DNA of 64,000 nt from Amycolatopsis thailandensis (GTDB lineage: Bacteria; Actinomycetota; Actinomycetes; Mycobacteriales; Pseudonocardiaceae), in NCBI RefSeq assembly GCF_002234405.1, contig NZ_NMQT01000025.1, forward strand, positions 21,525-85,524, read 5' to 3'. A model generated the notes under the pieces. The model saw only the letters and a list, made by a program, of their open reading frames with translations, did no database searches and was not told the origin of the DNA. Made by a program: the position numbers and the translations under genes. Below are positions 43,370 to 53,942 of the stretch, piece by piece; the stretch's first letter is position 1; each line of letters begins with the position of its first letter.

Positions 43370-44275
43370 ATGGCCAATCCCACCGGAGAGCAGTTCGAGA
43401 TCACCCGCGGCAACGCGCGCGCCGTCGTCACCGAGATCGGTGCCGGGTTGCGCGCGTTCGAGGTCGGCGGTGTGCCGTACGTCGAGGCGTTCGCCGAGGA
43501 CGAGAAGCCGCCGAAGGGTGCCGGACAGGTGCTGCTGCCCTGGCCGAACCGCACCAAGGGCGGCCAGTGGGTCCACCAGGGCGAGAAGCAGCAGCTCCCG
43601 ATCACCGAGGAGGCGCGCGGCAACGCGATCCACGGCCTGACCCGGCACGAAGAGTGGGAGCTGCTGGAGCACGCGGAGTCGTCGATCACCCTGGCCGTCG
43701 ACGTCCCGGCGCAGCAGGGCTGGCCGGTGCCGTTGCGCGCGACGATCACCTACGAGATCTCGCCGCGCGAACTGGTCGTCACGCACGAGATCCGCAACGA
43801 GGGCGAGAGCCCGATCGGCGTCGGGCTCGGCACACACCCGTACTTCCGCGTCGGTGACGTGCCCACCGACGAGCTGACCCTGACGCTGCCCGCGAGCCGG
43901 GTCCGGCCGTACCTCGGCGACGAGCAGATGCCGTACGCCGAGGAGCAGGACGTCGAGGGGACCGAGTACGACTTCCGGTCCGGCAAGCTCCTTGAAGGCG
44001 TCGACCTCGACACGGCGTTCGGCGGGCTGAGCGTCGCGGACGACGGCAACCACCAGTTCGTCCTCTCGCACGGCGAGCGGGAGCTGGTGGTCTGGGCCGG
44101 GCCGGACTTCCACTGGGCGCAGGTGTTCACGCCGGACGACCTGGTCGGCCGCGGCCGGGCGGTGGCGATCGAGCCGATGACCTGCCCCGCCGACGCGCTC
44201 AACACCGGCACCGACCTGATCGAGCTGGAGCCCGCGTCCTCGTGGACCGGGAGCTGGGGAATCAGGGTGCGCTGA
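43370..44275 (+). CDS. Aldose 1-epimerase family protein
   Basis: 301 residues of the galactose-mutarotase fold. Catalytic-type residues sit in LLPWPNRTKGGQW, NAIHGLTRHEEW, LGTHPYFRVG and the C-terminal VFTPDD and AIEPMTCPADALN. It interconverts anomers of a hexose or hexose phosphate. Coupled to the GNAT gene through TGATG; upstream is a probable leaderless promoter. Confidence 0.9.
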   Translation: MANPTGEQFEITRGNARAVVTEIGAGLRAFEVGGVPYVEAFAEDEKPPKGAGQVLLPWPNRTKGGQWVHQGEKQQLPITEEARGNAIHGLTRHEEWELLEHAESSITLAVDVPAQQGWPVPLRATITYEISPRELVVTHEIRNEGESPIGVGLGTHPYFRVGDVPTDELTLTLPASRVRPYLGDEQMPYAEEQDVEGTEYDFRSGKLLEGVDLDTAFGGLSVADDGNHQFVLSHGERELVVWAGPDFHWAQVFTPDDLVGRGRAVAIEPMTCPADALNTGTDLIELEPASSWTGSWGIRVR

Positions 44276-44772
44276 TGGCATCACTGCCGTCGCCGCCGCT
44301 TCGGCTGGGGCCCGTGGACGCGGGCGAAGTGCTCACGCTGCAGCGCGCGGCGTACGTCCCGGAGGCGAGGGCGCACGAGGACATCGACCTCCCGCCGCTG
44401 CTGGAGACCTTCGAACAGACCAAGGAGGCCCTGGGCGATCCCGCGTGTTTCGCCTGGGGCGTCAGGGAATCCGGACGGCTGGTGGCGAGCGTCCGGATCG
44501 TCGTGGACGGCGGCGCCGGTCTCGTCGGCAGGCTCATCGTGGCCCCGGACAGGCAGGGACACGGGCTCGGCAGCGCGCTGCTTCTCGCCGCCGAAGCGGC
44601 CATGCCGCCGTCCGTGACCGTGTTCCGGCTGTTCACCGGCGAGCGCAGCGCCGGTCCGCTCCGGATGTACCGGAAGCTCGGCTACGTCGAGACGCACCGC
44701 ACGCCCGAGGAACACTACGAGCTCGTCCACTTCGAAAAGCCCCGCGTGCGGACGGACGGCACAGTTCGTTAG
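44275..44772 (+). CDS. GNAT-family N-acetyltransferase
   Basis: 165 residues. The acetyl-CoA-binding motif is LIVAPDRQGHGLGSALLLAAE, followed by the family end MYRKLGYVETHRTPEEHYELVHFEK. The ATG overlaps the epimerase stop. Acceptor unknown; small-molecule amine or protein N-terminus are both possible. Confidence 0.9.
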   Translation: MASLPSPPLRLGPVDAGEVLTLQRAAYVPEARAHEDIDLPPLLETFEQTKEALGDPACFAWGVRESGRLVASVRIVVDGGAGLVGRLIVAPDRQGHGLGSALLLAAEAAMPPSVTVFRLFTGERSAGPLRMYRKLGYVETHRTPEEHYELVHFEKPRVRTDGTVR

Positions 44773-44775
44773 CGT
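44770..44775 (+). promoter_or_regulatory. Candidate -10 box of a leaderless promoter
   Basis: TAGCGT includes the GNAT stop codon and ends 8 nt before the ATG at 44784, which has no ribosome binding site. Confidence 0.35.
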
Positions 44776-44783
44776 GTCAAAGT

Positions 44784-46013
44784 ATGTCTGACAAAGCACA
44801 GGTCAAGGCCATCGTCGGTGGTTACGTCGTCCCTGTCGACGGTGAACCCATCGACGGCGGCACGGTCCTCATCGAGAACGGAAAGATCGTCGCGGTCGGC
44901 ACGGACGCCGACGTCGACGTCCCCGACGACGCGGAACTGATCGACGCCGCGGGCAGCTGGGTGCTGCCCGGGTTCATCGACGCGCACGCCCACCTCGGCG
45001 TCCACGAGGACGGCGAAGGCTGGTCGGGCAACGACACCAACGAGATGACCGACCCCAACGGCGCGCGGTTCCGGGCGATCGACGGGATCGACCCGTACGA
45101 GCCCGGCTTCGACGACGCGCTCGCGGGCGGTGTCACCAGCGTCGTCATTAAGCCCGGCTCGGGGAACCCGATCGGCGGGCAGACGATCGGCGTCAAGACC
45201 TGGGGCCGGACAGTGCTCGACATGATCTTCGCCGAGGGTGTCAGCGTGAAGAGCGCGCTCGGCGAGAACCCGAAGCGGGTTTACGGCGACAGGAAGCAGA
45301 CGCCGTCGACCAGGCTCGGCGTCGCGTCGACCATCCGCGACGCGTTCACCGCCGCGCGCAACTACGCCGCCCAGCGCGACCACGCCGTCGGCGAGGGCAA
45401 GCCGTTCGACGTCGACCTGACCAAGGAGACGCTGGCCAAGGTCCTCGACGGCGAGCTGTACTGGGACCAGCACGTCCACCGCGCCGACGACATGGTCACC
45501 GCGATCCGGCTGGCGGACGAGTTCGGCTACAAACTGGTGATCAACCACGGCACCGAAGGCCACCTGATCGCGGACCTGCTCGCCGAGCGCGACGTGCCGG
45601 TGATCCTCGGCCCGCTGTTCACCACCAAGTCCAAAGTGGAGCTGCGCAACCGCACCCTGCGCGCGCCCGGCATCCTCGCCAGGGCGGGCGTGCGGATCGC
45701 GATCACCACGGACCACCCGGTCGTGCCGATCAACTTCCTGGTGTACCAGGCGGCGCTGTCGGTGAAGGACGGCCTCGACCCGGAGACCGCGCTGAAGGCG
45801 CTGACCGTCAACCCGGCCGCGATGCTGGGCCTCGACGACCAGGTCGGCGCGCTGAAGCCGGGCCTCGACGCGGACGTGGCCATCTGGTCGGGCGACCCGC
45901 TGGACGTGATGAACCGCGCGATGCGGGTGTTCGTGCGCGGGCGCGAGGTCTACCACTTCGACGAGGAAGCCGGGGTCGGCGTCACCGAAGACAGGCGTTA
46001 CCGCGAAGGCTGA
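44784..46013 (+). CDS. Amidohydrolase, imidazolonepropionase-like
   Basis: 409 residues of the metal-dependent amidohydrolase barrel. Metal motif IDAHAHLG, a further His in LVINHGTEGHLIADLL and catalytic Asp in AITTDHPVVPINF. VTSVVIKPGSGNPIGGQT is typical of cytoplasmic carboxypeptidase-like or imidazolonepropionase-related enzymes. Substrate unknown. The ATG at 44784 follows the GNAT stop by 11 bp. The frame is open upstream only within the GNAT gene. Confidence 0.88.
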   Translation: MSDKAQVKAIVGGYVVPVDGEPIDGGTVLIENGKIVAVGTDADVDVPDDAELIDAAGSWVLPGFIDAHAHLGVHEDGEGWSGNDTNEMTDPNGARFRAIDGIDPYEPGFDDALAGGVTSVVIKPGSGNPIGGQTIGVKTWGRTVLDMIFAEGVSVKSALGENPKRVYGDRKQTPSTRLGVASTIRDAFTAARNYAAQRDHAVGEGKPFDVDLTKETLAKVLDGELYWDQHVHRADDMVTAIRLADEFGYKLVINHGTEGHLIADLLAERDVPVILGPLFTTKSKVELRNRTLRAPGILARAGVRIAITTDHPVVPINFLVYQAALSVKDGLDPETALKALTVNPAAMLGLDDQVGALKPGLDADVAIWSGDPLDVMNRAMRVFVRGREVYHFDEEAGVGVTEDRRYREG

Positions 46014-46038
46014 GCATGCGGCCGTTCGGTCACGTGGG

Positions 46039-46082
46039 TCGTGAGTGGTAAGTGTCGTTCTAACGGCACTTACCACTCACGA
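46039..46082. terminator. 16-bp hairpin after the amidohydrolase
   Basis: TCGTGAGTGGTAAGTG (46039-46054) pairs perfectly with 46067-46082 and extends by 3 more pairs around TTCTAA, 25 bp after the stop. Confidence 0.7.
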
Positions 46083-46118
46083 GCACCTGGACCGGCCTGG
46101 TCGCCGGGCCGGAAGGCG

Positions 46119-46144
46119 TAACTCGCGTGATCAGACGGACGACA
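46119..46144. repeat. Dispersed copy of the 21-bp repeat core
   Basis: Contains TAACTCGCGTGATC joined to AGACGGACGACA. It therefore combines the array 2 core with the array 1 core; CGTGATCAGACGGACGACA at 46126-46144 is identical to 1096-1114, 45 kb away. Confidence 0.6.
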
Positions 46145-46190
46145 GGCCGTCCTTGCCACTCACGAGGTCGGTAGTGAAGCAGTTCCGTGC

Positions 46191-46808
46191 TCAGGAAAGC
46201 AGCCGGTCGAGGTCCAATTTCACCGGAAACGGCTCGGTGGCGGTGAATTCACCGGTCATGGCGGGAGCATCCTGATAGCCGAGTTCACCCGCTTGATGGC
46301 AGGCGACAAGCGAGACGGGCTCGCTGAGATCGACGATCCAGTAATGCGGAATCCCCGCGTCGGCGTACTCGCCGTGCTTGGTCACGTAGTCGGTGCGTTT
46401 CGAGCCCGGCGACACGATCTCGACCACCACGACGACGTCGTCCGCGTGATACATCGTGTCTTCTTCGTCGATCCGCTCGCCTGCTTCACGAAGGGCGATG
46501 ATCAGGTCCGGACGCCTGGCGAAGCCCGGCTCACCAGGTGGAACCAGCCCTAGGTCGACGTCGATGTCCTGGACGAACTCGAGGTGATCGGGCAGCTGCG
46601 ATTCCAGCTGTCTCGCCAAGGCGTACAGCGCCTTGTTGTGCCGCCTTTTGGGGCTCGGTGACATGACGAGGCGGCCTTCCACGAGCTCGGTGAATCCCGA
46701 ATCGGGCTCACCGAGCGCCGCGTACTCCGCGACGGACAGCAGGTGCTCCGGGATGGCCCACCCTGACTCACCGTGCGACCCCGTTGTGGAAAAGGGAAGG
46801 GCTGTCAC
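46191..46808 (-). CDS. Uma2-family endonuclease-like protein (DUF820)
   Basis: 205 residues of the restriction-endonuclease-like Uma2 family. Catalytic residues lie in EGRLVMSPSPKRRHNKA, RRPDLIIALR and VVVVVEIVSPGSKRTDYVTK with the EYADAGIPHYWIVD strand. The biological role of actinobacterial copies, often numerous, is unknown. No partner gene is adjacent; it is flanked by the amidohydrolase hairpin and the acyl-CoA dehydrogenase. Confidence 0.9.
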   Translation of the reverse strand: MTALPFSTTGSHGESGWAIPEHLLSVAEYAALGEPDSGFTELVEGRLVMSPSPKRRHNKALYALARQLESQLPDHLEFVQDIDVDLGLVPPGEPGFARRPDLIIALREAGERIDEEDTMYHADDVVVVVEIVSPGSKRTDYVTKHGEYADAGIPHYWIVDLSEPVSLVACHQAGELGYQDAPAMTGEFTATEPFPVKLDLDRLLS

Positions 46809-46881
46809 AGCGTCTCCTCACGTCTTCCACAGTGTCTCATGGCTGCCGAGTGACCACTGGTGATCATATCAGCGCGGAGAG

Positions 46882-48027
46882 TCAGGCCTTCCGGAGTTCC
46901 CGGGCGATCACCATGCGCTGGATCTGGTTCGTGCCCTCGAAGATCTGCGGCACCTTCGCCTCCCGCATGTACCGCTCCACCGGGAAGTCCTTGGTGTAGC
47001 CGGCGCCGCCGAGGACCTGCACCGCGTCGGTGGTCACCTTCATCGCGCCGTCGGTCGCGACGAGCTTCGCGATCGACGCCTGCCGCTGGAACGGCAGTCC
47101 GCGGTCGCGGCGCCGGGCGGCGTCGAGGTACATCGCGCGCGACGTCTCGACGGTGGCGGCCATGTCGGCCAGCAGGAACTCCAGGCCCTGGAACTCGATG
47201 ATCGGCCGCCCGAACTGCGTGCGGCCCTTCGCGTATTCGAGGGCCTCGTCCAGCGCGGCCTGCGCGAGGCCGACGGCGCAGGCGGCGATGCCGAGGCGTC
47301 CGGAGCTGAGCGAGGACAGCGCGATCTTCAGCCCCTCGCCCTCCTCGCCGATCCGCCGGTCGGCGTCGACGGCGGCGTCCTCGAACAGCATCTGCGCGGT
47401 GGTCGACCCGGTGAGGCCCATTTTCCGCTCGGGCGGCGCGGCCGAGAGACCCGGCGTCGCCGCATCGACGAGCAGGCAGCTGATGCCCTGGCCGCCGTCG
47501 TCGCTGGTGCGCACCATGGTCGTGTAGAAGTCGGCCTCACCCGCATGGGTGATCCACGCCTTCGTGCCGTTCACGACGTACTGCTCGCCGTCGCGCCGCG
47601 CGCGGGTCGAGAGGGCGGCCGCGTCGGAGCCGGCGTGGGTCTCCGAGAGGGCGTACGCGCCCAGCAGACCGCCTTCCAGCATCGCGGGCAGCCAGCGGTC
47701 GCGCTGCTCGTCGCTGCCGTGGTGCGCCAGCGCGAAGCAGGACATCGTGTGCACCGACAGCCCGACGCCGACCGACATCCACGCGGCCGCGATCTCCTCG
47801 AGAACCTGCAGGTAGACCTCGTACGGCAGCTCGCCGCCACCCCATCGCTCCGCGTACGGCAGCCCGAGCAGCCCGGCCTGGCCGAGCAGGCGGAACTGCT
47901 CGCGCGGGAAGTGCGCGGTCTCTTCGTACTTGCTCGCGATCGGGGCGAGTTCCTCGCGTGCGATCTCCTTGGCCAGATCGATCAGATCCTGAGCCTCGGT
48001 GCTGGGCAGCAGACGGTCCGCCGGCAT
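46882..48027 (-). CDS. Acyl-CoA dehydrogenase
   Basis: 381 residues, a flavin enzyme for the first step of fatty acid beta-oxidation. Motifs: YALSETHAGSDAAALSTRA, the FAD-binding WITHAGEADFYTTM, FGRPIIEFQGLEFLLADMA, and the catalytic-region VQVLGGAGYTKDFPVERYMRE with the base Glu in FEGTNQIQRMVI. The ATG at 48027 is used; the frame to 48105 enters the shared promoter region. Divergent from a TetR gene, probably its regulator. Confidence 0.93.
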   Translation of the reverse strand: MPADRLLPSTEAQDLIDLAKEIAREELAPIASKYEETAHFPREQFRLLGQAGLLGLPYAERWGGGELPYEVYLQVLEEIAAAWMSVGVGLSVHTMSCFALAHHGSDEQRDRWLPAMLEGGLLGAYALSETHAGSDAAALSTRARRDGEQYVVNGTKAWITHAGEADFYTTMVRTSDDGGQGISCLLVDAATPGLSAAPPERKMGLTGSTTAQMLFEDAAVDADRRIGEEGEGLKIALSSLSSGRLGIAACAVGLAQAALDEALEYAKGRTQFGRPIIEFQGLEFLLADMAATVETSRAMYLDAARRRDRGLPFQRQASIAKLVATDGAMKVTTDAVQVLGGAGYTKDFPVERYMREAKVPQIFEGTNQIQRMVIARELRKA

Positions 48028-48043
48028 GATTCCTCCGCGCTGA

Positions 48044-48087
48044 ACTGTACTCAAAACAGTACTGTGGGCTGATTCAGCGTACAGTAG
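48044..48087. promoter_or_regulatory. TetR operator region (ACTGTAC/GTACAGT half-sites)
   Basis: ACTGTAC-type half-sites lie at 48044-48051 and GTACAGT near 48079-48085. Between them GTACT-CAAAAC-AGTAC (48047-48062) is a perfect 5+5 palindrome and ACAGTACTGT (48056-48065) is a perfect 10-mer palindrome. The region lies 17-60 bp from the acyl-CoA dehydrogenase start and 44-87 bp from the TetR start. Confidence 0.5.
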
Positions 48088-48130
48088 ATGGCGCTGGGGG
48101 GACACCGTCCGCGTAAGGGATAGTGATCCG

Positions 48131-48733
48131 ATGACCGAGAGCAGGGCCCCGCGCCGTCAGCCCACCGCGCGTCAGCGAGCACTGCTCTCGGAACTCGAAG
48201 CCCTCTTCCTCTCCGAGGGGTTCTCGCAGTTCACGCTGGACGACCTCGCCGCCCGGCTCCACTGCTCGAAGTCGACCCTCTACGCGCTCGCGCCCAGCAA
48301 GGAGCAGCTCGCGGTCAAGGTGGTCGCGCACTTTTTCAAGGGCGCCGCCGAGCTCCTGGAGGAGCGGATCGGCGGTATCGACGACGCCCGCAAGATCCTC
48401 GGGGAGTACCTCGCCGGGATCTCCGAATACCTGAATCGCGCTTCGGCCGCTTTCATGACCGACATCGCCGAATTCGCGCCGGCGCGGGACGCGTATCAGC
48501 TCAACAGCCGCGCCGCGGCCCAGCGGATCCGGTCGTTCATCGACCGCGGCGTCACCGACGGTGTTTTCCGCGAGGTGCACGCGCGGCTGATCGCGGAAAT
48601 GGCGGGGCTGATCATCGAGGGAATCCAGACCGGCGTGGTCGGTCAGCGCGCGGGTGTGACCGACGCCGAAGCCTTCACCGCTTTGTCGGAGCTTTTGCTT
48701 GGCGGGATCGCGACAAAAAATGTCCTGAACTGA
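48131..48733 (+). CDS. TetR-family regulator, divergent from acyl-CoA dehydrogenase
   Basis: 200 residues. The helix-turn-helix has LDDLAARLHCSKSTLYALAPSKEQL, an N-terminal extension is basic, and the C-terminal domain is TetR_C-like. Likely senses an acyl-CoA or fatty acid and represses the neighbour across the palindromes at 48044-48087 (inference). Confidence 0.9.
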   Translation: MTESRAPRRQPTARQRALLSELEALFLSEGFSQFTLDDLAARLHCSKSTLYALAPSKEQLAVKVVAHFFKGAAELLEERIGGIDDARKILGEYLAGISEYLNRASAAFMTDIAEFAPARDAYQLNSRAAAQRIRSFIDRGVTDGVFREVHARLIAEMAGLIIEGIQTGVVGQRAGVTDAEAFTALSELLLGGIATKNVLN

Positions 48734-48763
48734 CAATCATGGTGGTTTCGCCGCCCTCTCGGC

Positions 48764-48769
48764 TAGCAT
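48764..48769 (+). promoter_or_regulatory. Candidate -10 box of a leaderless promoter
   Basis: TAGCAT ends 7 nt before the GTG at 48777, and there is no ribosome binding site. Confidence 0.45.
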
Positions 48770-48776
48770 CGCGCCC

Positions 48777-49718
48777 GTGATCGTGGTGGGTGGAGAGGCG
48801 CTGGTCGACCTCGTTCCTGGTGAACCGTTGGATTCCACTGTGGACGGTGGGCTGCGCGCCCTGCTGCCCCGGATGGGTGGTGGTCCGTACAACGTCGCGC
48901 TCGCCGCGGGTCGGCTCGGCGTCCCGACGGGCTTCCTTTCGCGCGTCTCGAACGACCGTTTCGGGGTCGCGCTGGTGGACCGGCTGCACGCCTCCGGCGT
49001 CGACACCGCCTTGCTGCAGCGGGGAAACGAGCCGACGACACTCGCCGTGGTCGCGCTCGACGAAAAGGGTTCCGCGCGGTACACCTTCTATACCGAGGGC
49101 ACCGCGGACAGGCTCGTCGGCGACCCCGGCCCGCTGCCGGACGGTGTGACGGCGCTCTCGCTCGGCACTCTCGGCATGGTCCTGGAGCCGGGCGCGAGCA
49201 CGTACGAAACCGTGTTGCGCCGTGAATCCGCCCGAGGCGTGCTGACCGTCCTCGACCCGAACATCCGCGCGGCGCTGATCACCGATCCGGCGGCTTACCG
49301 GGCGCGGTTCGAGTCCTGGCTGCCGCACATCCGCCTGCTCAAGATCTCCGACGACGACACGGAATGGCTCGCCGAAGGCGCCGATCCGGTCGAGGCGGCA
49401 AAGGTCTGGACCTCTCGCGGAGTCGACGCCGTGGTGCTCACCCGTGGCGCGCAGGGGTTGTCCGTCATCACACGGGCGGGGGAAATCGCGCAGGTCCCGT
49501 CACGCCGAGTCGCCGTCGTCGACACCATCGGCGCGGGGGACACCGTGCAGGGCGCGCTCCTGGCGTGGCTGTACTCGAACGGGGTGCGCGACGTGTCCAC
49601 TCTCGACGCCGACGGCTGGCGCACGGCGCTCGAATTCGCGGCGAAAGCGGCGTCGATCACGGTCTCTCGGAGTGGGGCGGAACCGCCGACGGCCGACGAT
49701 ATGGCATCCGCCGTGTGA
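48777..49718 (+). CDS. PfkB-family carbohydrate kinase (fructokinase-like)
   Basis: 313 residues of the ribokinase fold. N-terminal GGEALVDLVPG and the glycine motif GGGPYNVALAAGRLG, then the C-terminal signature VVDTIGAGDTVQGALLAWL with the catalytic Asp. It phosphorylates a sugar with ATP. Fructose is the usual substrate of close relatives. Starts at a GTG downstream of a leaderless-type -10. Confidence 0.9.
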   Translation: MIVVGGEALVDLVPGEPLDSTVDGGLRALLPRMGGGPYNVALAAGRLGVPTGFLSRVSNDRFGVALVDRLHASGVDTALLQRGNEPTTLAVVALDEKGSARYTFYTEGTADRLVGDPGPLPDGVTALSLGTLGMVLEPGASTYETVLRRESARGVLTVLDPNIRAALITDPAAYRARFESWLPHIRLLKISDDDTEWLAEGADPVEAAKVWTSRGVDAVVLTRGAQGLSVITRAGEIAQVPSRRVAVVDTIGAGDTVQGALLAWLYSNGVRDVSTLDADGWRTALEFAAKAASITVSRSGAEPPTADDMASAV

Positions 49719-49910
49719 ACCTGGTCCCAAAGGGGCTGTTGTGAGCAACTCACCCGCTGCGCGTTGACCCCATTCTCGACTAGCGTGGAGGGGAATTCAT
49801 ACCCCAGCGGGGCGGTGTGCAGCGAGGCCGTGGGTCACGCGCGTGAAAGAGGGCGTACCTGTGGAACCTACAGGCGCCGCCGGCCCGTGCTGAACGTGAG
49901 AGGGACTTAC

Positions 49911-51227
<1,317 letters not shown>

Positions 51228-51244
51228 CCCTCCGGTCTCGCAAG

Positions 51245-51299
51245 TGTCATAAGGGGTCCCCATAGGGCGAAAAACGTCCCATGGGGACCCCTCATGACA
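51245..51299. terminator. 25-bp hairpin after gltA, GAGGGGTCCCC family
   Basis: 51245-51269 pairs with 51275-51299 at 22 of 25 positions, one mismatch being a G-T wobble, around AAAAA. Related to the element at 24068. Confidence 0.75.
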
Positions 51300-51335
51300 T
51301 CCGGGGGCCGGACTGCGCTCACCGCCGGTACCGCT

Positions 51336-51341
51336 TAGGGT
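51336..51341 (+). promoter_or_regulatory. Candidate -10 box of a leaderless promoter
   Basis: TAGGGT lies 6 nt before the GTG at 51348. Confidence 0.4.
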
Positions 51342-51347
51342 TCCCGG

Positions 51348-52697
51348 GTGACCAAAGAAGCCCCCGTAGTGCTGTGGTTCCGCCGCGACCTGCGCCTCGG
51401 CGACCACGCCGCCCTGCTGGAAGCCTCGAAGCACAGCAAGCACGTCCTCGCGCTGTACGTCCTCGACGACGCGCTCCTCAAGCCCTCCGGCGCCCCGCGC
51501 GTCGCGTTCCTGCACGGCTGCCTCAAGGCGTTGGACGACCAGCTCGGCGGACGGCTGATGCTCGTCAAGGGCGACCCGGTCAAGGAGGTCGTGAAAGCCG
51601 CGCGGGAGATCGGCGCCGCGGCCGTGCACGTCAGCTCGGACACCGGCCCGTACGGCCGCCGCCGCGACGACGAGGTCAAGAAGGCCTTGGCGGAGCACGA
51701 CATCGCCTGGACCGAGACAGGGTCCTCGTACGCGATCACCCCCGGCAGGATCACCAAACCGGACGGCGACCCCTACCGCGTCTTCACCCCGTTCTACCGC
51801 GCCTGGGTGCGCCACGGCTGGCCGCGCCCGGCGGACACCGGAAAGTCCATAGTGGACTGGGTGGAACCACCGCGGTCGGTCAAGCTCCCCAAATCCCCGT
51901 CGCTCAAGGGAATGGAGCTGCCGGAGCCCGGCGAGAAGGCCGCGCTGGAGCGCTGGCACGAGTTCCTCGACGACGGCCTGGAGACCTACGACGAGGACCG
52001 CGACCGCCCGGATCGCCCCGGTACGACAAGGCTTTCGCCGTATCTGCGCTGGGGTTGCGTCCACCCGCGCACCTTGCTGGCCGACCTCGCCGGGAACGAG
52101 GGATCCGGCGCGAAATCGCTGCGCGGCGAGTTCGCCTGGCGCGAGTTCCACGCCGACGTCCTGTGGCACCGCCCCGAAACCGCGCGCAAGAACTACGACT
52201 CCCGCTTCGACGCCATGGAACACGAGAGCGACGACGAGGGCTTCAAACGCTGGTGCGAGGGGCGCACCGGATTCCCGATCGTCGACGCGGGGATGCGGCA
52301 GCTGCTCGCCGAGGGCTGGATGCACAACCGCGTCCGGATGATCGTCGCGAGTTTCCTGGTCAAGGACCTGCACTTGCCGTGGTGGCTGGGCGCCCGGCAC
52401 TTCATGCGGCACCTCGTCGACGGCGACCTCGCGTCGAATCAGCTGAACTGGCAGTGGGTGGCGGGCAGCGGCACCGACGCCGCGCCGTACTTCCGGATCT
52501 TCAACCCGACCACGCAGGGGGAGAAGTTCGACCCCTCGGGCGAGTACGTCCGCCGTTACGTCCCCGAACTCCGCTCCGTGCAAGGGAAAGCGGTGCACAA
52601 GCCGCAGGGCGTCAAGGACTATCCGGCGCCGATGGTCGACCACGCCCACGAACGCCAGGTCGCCCTGGAGCGCTACGGCGCCATCAAAGGTACGTGA
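51348..52697 (+). CDS. phrB: Deoxyribodipyrimidine photolyase (class I CPD)
   Basis: 449 residues. The N-terminal antenna domain starts VVLWFRRDLRLGDHAAL; the FAD domain has TRLSPYLRWGCVHPRT, RGEFAWREFHADVL, TGFPIVDAGMRQLLAEGWMHNRVRM and DLASNQLNWQWVAGSGTDAAPYFRIFNP. Repairs UV cyclobutane dimers with blue light. The TGA (52695-52697) lies in the left arm of the hairpin at 52690. Confidence 0.95.
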   Translation: MTKEAPVVLWFRRDLRLGDHAALLEASKHSKHVLALYVLDDALLKPSGAPRVAFLHGCLKALDDQLGGRLMLVKGDPVKEVVKAAREIGAAAVHVSSDTGPYGRRRDDEVKKALAEHDIAWTETGSSYAITPGRITKPDGDPYRVFTPFYRAWVRHGWPRPADTGKSIVDWVEPPRSVKLPKSPSLKGMELPEPGEKAALERWHEFLDDGLETYDEDRDRPDRPGTTRLSPYLRWGCVHPRTLLADLAGNEGSGAKSLRGEFAWREFHADVLWHRPETARKNYDSRFDAMEHESDDEGFKRWCEGRTGFPIVDAGMRQLLAEGWMHNRVRMIVASFLVKDLHLPWWLGARHFMRHLVDGDLASNQLNWQWVAGSGTDAAPYFRIFNPTTQGEKFDPSGEYVRRYVPELRSVQGKAVHKPQGVKDYPAPMVDHAHERQVALERYGAIKGT

Positions 52698-52744
52698 AGG
52701 CCCCCTTCATGTACCTAGGCGCGATGAAGGGGGCCTTCACGTAC
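52690..52744. terminator. Perfect 21-bp hairpin, GAAGGCCCCCTTCAT family
   Basis: 52690-52710 pairs exactly with 52724-52744 around a 13-nt loop. It lies between the convergent photolyase and ABC permease genes and holds the photolyase stop codon. Confidence 0.8.
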
Positions 52745-52751
52745 TTGGGGG

Positions 52752-53942
52752 TCAGCCCTTCAGGGCCTCGGAAAGCTTGATCCGGCTGCCGACCCGCAGG
52801 ACGCTGTTCTGGTAGATCCGCGCGCCCAGCCAGGTGAACAGGGCGATGGCGCCCACGGTCAGGCCCAGCGACAGCGCGACTTCCCACACCTCGACGGTCC
52901 CGGCCGCGATCCGCGCGGGCATCAGCACCGGCGAGAGCAACGGCACCAGGGACAGGATCTTCGTCCCCGTGCCCTCGGGGGACTGCGCCAGCAGGTTGAA
53001 CCCGACGACGAAGCCGAGGATCAGCACGATGTTGACCGGGCCGATGACCGACTGGGTGTCCTCCTGCCGGGAGACCAGCGAACCCATCGCGCCGTAGACG
53101 GTGGCGTACAGCAGAAACCCGAGCAGGTACCAGACCACACCCCACAGCAGCGCGCCCGTCGCGACCCCGGACAGCGTCAGGACGTTGGTCGCCGAGGCGA
53201 CGATCAACCCCGCGCCGCCGATGATGACCAGCTGCGTCAGCCCGACCAGGCCGAGCCCGATCACCTTGCCCAGCAACAGATGCCACGGCCGGACGGTGGA
53301 GAGCAGGATCTCGACGACCCGGCTGGACTTCTCCTCGACCACACCCTGCGCGACCAGCGTCCCGTAGGTCACGATGCTCATGTAGAGCAGCACGGCCACG
53401 ATCAGCCCGATCACCATCCGCTGGGACTTCTCCGGATCCGGCGGCTTGATCGAGTCGACCTCGACCTGCGTCTGCCCGACCGTGCGCATCACCTCGTCGG
53501 GGGACTTCTGGGCCTCGGAAAGGATGCCGTTCAGCACTTCCTGCTGGGACACGCCGTTCAGCACGGTGCGCAGCTTGGTGTCCAATTCGGACTTGACGAG
53601 CACCTTCAGCTCGGTGGCGTTGCCGGACAGCAACGCGTCGAGATCGCCGCTCTCGACCTGCGTCTTGCCCTGCGCCGGATCGGCGACGGTGACGGTCTCG
53701 ATCTTTTCGCCGATCGCCTCACCCGCCTTCTGGAGCTGCTGCGCGATCCCGGCGGTCTGCCCGGTGAGCCCGATCTTGCTCTTGTCCTGGTTGTCGGCCA
53801 GCGTCGACTGCAGCAGGACGTAGCCCATCAGGATGACCAGCAGCACGGCGGTGCCGACCACGAAGGACCGCGTGCGCAGCCGGGTGTTCAGTTCACGTTT
53901 GGCGATGAGCCAGACCGCGCGCCATGAGGAAACGGTTTTCAT
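52752..53942 (-). CDS. ABC-2 type transporter permease, NatB-like
   Basis: 396 residues. TM1 near 28-50, a large extracytoplasmic domain (about 55-220), then five C-terminal helices, as in NatB/YhaP-type permeases. VVEEKSSRVVEILLSTVRPWHLLLGK is characteristic. It forms an exporter with the ATPase whose stop overlaps its ATG (ATGA). Family members have been linked to sodium or antibiotic export; substrate unknown here. Confidence 0.9.
   Translation of the reverse strand: MKTVSSWRAVWLIAKRELNTRLRTRSFVVGTAVLLVILMGYVLLQSTLADNQDKSKIGLTGQTAGIAQQLQKAGEAIGEKIETVTVADPAQGKTQVESGDLDALLSGNATELKVLVKSELDTKLRTVLNGVSQQEVLNGILSEAQKSPDEVMRTVGQTQVEVDSIKPPDPEKSQRMVIGLIVAVLLYMSIVTYGTLVAQGVVEEKSSRVVEILLSTVRPWHLLLGKVIGLGLVGLTQLVIIGGAGLIVASATNVLTLSGVATGALLWGVVWYLLGFLLYATVYGAMGSLVSRQEDTQSVIGPVNIVLILGFVVGFNLLAQSPEGTGTKILSLVPLLSPVLMPARIAAGTVEVWEVALSLGLTVGAIALFTWLGARIYQNSVLRVGSRIKLSEALKG

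Noticed and set aside
46191..46808. Uma2 protein as a restriction-modification or toxin unit
   Set aside because: No methylase or antitoxin partner is adjacent, and Uma2 copies are widespread singletons.
49764..49786. TTGACC/TAGCGT as a standard promoter of gltA
   Set aside because: The boxes are only 11 bp apart, too short for a sigma-70-type promoter; TAGCGT alone may be the -10.
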